In this document: positions 5,401 through 6,039 of the stretch, piece by piece | How the letters are laid out: every line of letters begins with the position of its first letter | Numbering within the stretch: position 1 is the stretch's first letter | Source: CAVXAE01 sp044225565 | GTDB taxonomy: Bacteria > Pseudomonadota > Gammaproteobacteria > Steroidobacterales > Steroidobacteraceae | DNA length: 6,039 nucleotides | Direction of reading: 5' to 3' | NCBI GenBank assembly: GCA_044225565.1 | Contig: JBGAIL010000246.1 | Location: forward strand, 1 to 6,039 | Position numbers and translations under genes: made by a program | The notes under the pieces: generated by a model | The model's database searches: none | Told to the model about the DNA's origin: nothing | What the model saw: only the letters and a program-made list of their open reading frames with translations

Positions 5401-6039
5401 ATAGCTCAGCAGCCGCGAACTGGAGGATCGGCAGCGGCGTCTTGGCACACGCAAGCTCACTCAAGATGTCGGTGATCATCGCTTCGTCTTCGAAGCTGTG
5501 TCCGGCCGCCTCCACCGGGCGCACCAGAGCCTCGCGCAGTCCTTCGTCGCCCACGGGCGGAAGGAAGAAGATGCCGGGAGTGACCTCGGCCATGAAGTGA
5601 CGATCCTCACCTATGCGGTCGAGAAAGTCCGAGCGAATGGCCAGGATGACCCGCAGCGGTGACGAGGCTTCGTCCGCCGCGCCGAGCAGGCTGCGGATGA
5701 ACGCGGCCCGCTCGTCAGGGCTTCTGACCAGCGTATAAAGCTCCTCGAACTGATCGACGAAGACCAGCGCGCGACTGCCGGTCGCGCGGCAGTGGGCGCG
5801 GAGGCGGGCGCCAAGCAGGCCGGGCTCGGCATGGAAATCACTCAAGGCGGCGGGCGAGTGAGGATGCTCAGAGGTGACCTGGGCGAGCGCTTCATCGAGG
5901 GCTTCCACCGGGGCACGGCCCGGGCGCAGGACAAGGACGTGCCAGTCCTCACCAGAGCGCTTCAAGGCCGGAACGAGCCCCGCGCGGATGAACGAAGACT
6001 TTCCCGCACCGGAGGAAGCGGCCACGGTGACGAGCGACT
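2408..6039 (-). CDS. nSTAND-type P-loop ATPase with transmembrane helix and WD40 propellers, 5'-truncated
   Basis: Likely a membrane-spanning sensor or scaffold: a STAND-family NTPase joined to WD40 propellers. Residues are counted from the GTG at 6025. Walker A is SSGAGKSS (4-11), the Walker B-like strand is ALVFVDQFEEL (86-96), a sensor-like VILAIRSDFLDR follows (126-137), then LPILQFAAAELWE (198-210) and VELVHESLIQRWPRL (311-325), all typical of bacterial nSTAND NTPases. A basic run (RVRRRRQR, 401-408) precedes a hydrophobic helix (409-428). A short charged linker, about 15 WD40 repeats (512-1140) and a 60-residue tail follow. The frame is open to the right edge and reads S-L-V-T before the GTG. 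That GTG lies only four codons before Walker A and would remove the preceding beta strand, so it is not the true start. In known relatives the missing N-terminus is often a Ser/Thr kinase, which cannot be checked here. The stop overlaps the start of the next gene. The family call is firm; ligand and exact role are unknown. Confidence 0.93.
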   Translation of the reverse strand, partial: SLVTVAASSGAGKSSFIRAGLVPALKRSGEDWHVLVLRPGRAPVEALDEALAQVTSEHPHSPAALSDFHAEPGLLGARLRAHCRATGSRALVFVDQFEELYTLVRSPDERAAFIRSLLGAADEASSPLRVILAIRSDFLDRIGEDRHFMAEVTPGIFFLPPVGDEGLREALVRPVEAAGHSFEDEAMITDILSELACAKTPLPILQFAAAELWEARDRQAKLVTRRSYDRLGGVAGSLSTHADAVFAALSPLDQPLCQAIFLRLVTPERTRALVSVTELASLAENSAAAEALVQHLCGARLLQLEIGGTSGPATVELVHESLIQRWPRLAQWLDESAADAQFLARLRAAAAQWHAGGESPGLLWRDRAAEEARGWYERRRAAERDLSLGRPEQRYLLSVIAHFERVRRRRQRSIAGAFALLCAVSLLVSFLAMRAKISAERADASAARVREQNSKLSLQALQGRNAMRMLGARKRQDDPTLVLALLREIEPADIPKEWAELVSGALTSGVARDEVSHIHADEPIYSAAWSPDGTRIVTASGDGTAQILSAFDYRKLTSLRGHRGGIMRAAWSPDGRHVLTGSVDKTARLWSADGSGAPLVLGDESTIFLATMSPDGQRVLTAAEAGPVWIHNAADGRRLLLLQRDQEVSAARYSPDGQRIVTTSLDGIARVWNADGKGAPIVLRGSQAMLTEAAWSPDGDRIATAGEDAVVRVWDARAGVELFALRGHEDKILDVAWSPDGRRIASTSRDKTARVWPADGNGAAIVLRGHRHWVYTVDFAPDSRHLITTSLDRTLRSWSLDDTVVPVVLKGHTNVVIDLKFSADGRRIVTSSRDGTARVWSADGTGSPVILRGHTNAVLSAVFSPDGQHIVTASEDKTARLWSATGSSTGSLGSVVLAEHQAQLWSVDFSPAGDRIATASNDGVIRVWKSPRWELESETRIGAAKAFVGVHFNREGNRIAATNGHADVYVWDFKAAGGPLLLGRHDAGSQTARWSPDGSRVASSSEDGTARIWDVRGTSSPIVLRGHEAALTFVTWSPDGKRLVTTSQDTTARIWSADGSGQPAILRGHGDRISHASYSPDGARVATSSWDTTVRVWNTDGSGEPFVLAATPLAVSDVVWSPDGKYIAYHSEEKVARVWPAVRPFSGPGDARLWRATSYCIPAALRVDILHVTAAEARKEQEACERHVKEARAAEEGTGGAAARSTLRP
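2606..4492 (-). repeat. Array of about 15 WD40 repeats, near-regular 126-bp period
   Basis: Residues 512-1140 of the ATPase protein divide into about 15 units of 41-46 residues. At least seven (units starting at residues 680, 722, 764, 806, 979, 1021 and 1063) are exactly 42 residues, giving a 126-bp period in the DNA. The common pattern is RGH, then WSPDG, an R-I-V-T-like strand, S-x-D-x-T-A-R-V-W, and a loop like SADGSG-x-P before the next RGH. The usual Trp-Asp dipeptide is mostly Trp-Ser. The units at 598-638, 894-935 and 936-978 are the most degenerate, and the unit at 848-893 has about four extra residues in its loop. Fifteen units fit two seven-bladed propellers with one extra or shared blade, or 7 plus 8; this split is inference. 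Such propellers normally bind proteins or peptides. Confidence 0.93.
4742..4801 (-). other. Predicted transmembrane helix between the ATPase and the WD40 array
   Basis: Residues 409-428 of the ATPase-WD40 protein (SIAGAFALLCAV then SLLVSFLA) are uninterrupted hydrophobic and small residues. They are preceded by RVRRRRQR and followed by a mixed-charge, Ala/Glu/Arg-rich stretch that may be helical. By the positive-inside rule, the basic run on the N-terminal side places the ATPase in the cytoplasm and the WD40 propellers across the inner membrane. The flank after the helix also has basic residues, so the topology is likely but not certain. Confidence 0.8.

Noticed and set aside
6023..6025. GTG as the true start of the ATPase-WD40 protein
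   Set aside because: It lies four codons before Walker A and would remove the strand leading into it; the frame stays open (S-L-V-T) to the edge of the window.
2408..6039. Avs-like or NACHT antiphage defence protein
   Set aside because: The ATPase is STAND-like, but no nuclease or other toxic domain is visible, the protein has a membrane helix, and it is coupled to a transcription activator. A defence role cannot be excluded because the N-terminus is missing, but nothing here shows it.

Overview
The window carries three genes, all read on the minus strand, with two of them running off the edges. The DNA is GC-rich. It combines a membrane-anchored STAND-type NTPase with a large WD40 array, a sigma-54 activator whose input module is an FHA domain, and a lipoprotein serine protease. 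Together these point to a myxobacterium (Myxococcota) or a close relative. This is inferred from gene content only; no taxonomic marker is present.

Layout in transcription order. (1) From the right edge to 2408: a 5'-truncated protein with a P-loop STAND ATPase, one transmembrane helix, about 15 WD40 repeats (two beta-propellers' worth) and a short tail holding the only two cysteines after the membrane helix. (2) 2411 to 1005: a 468-residue sigma-54-dependent activator (FHA, AAA+, Fis-type helix-turn-helix). Its GTG start overlaps the TGA of gene 1 in a GTGA, so the two are probably co-transcribed and translationally coupled. (3) A 297-bp gap without a gene. It holds a well-matched -24/-12 sigma-54 promoter (760-776), a 20-bp near-palindrome about 100 bp upstream of the predicted transcription start (842-861), and a second imperfect inverted repeat (931-959). 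(4) From 707 to the left edge: a 3'-truncated gene for a predicted lipoprotein of the trypsin-like fold, with the His, Asp and GDSG serine of the triad all visible. The window ends within the glycine codon after that serine. Because it runs off the edge, and because other frames in the same DNA also stay open, this gene is easy to miss.

Proposed working model (inference): the propellers on the far side of the inner membrane sense something. The cytoplasmic ATPase, perhaps with a kinase domain lost beyond the right edge, signals to the FHA activator. The activator drives RNA polymerase-sigma-54 at the promoter in the gap, producing a lipid-anchored envelope protease. Sensor, activator, candidate enhancer, promoter and effector would thus sit in one contiguous stretch. 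Each family is known; the specific closed circuit is the part worth testing.
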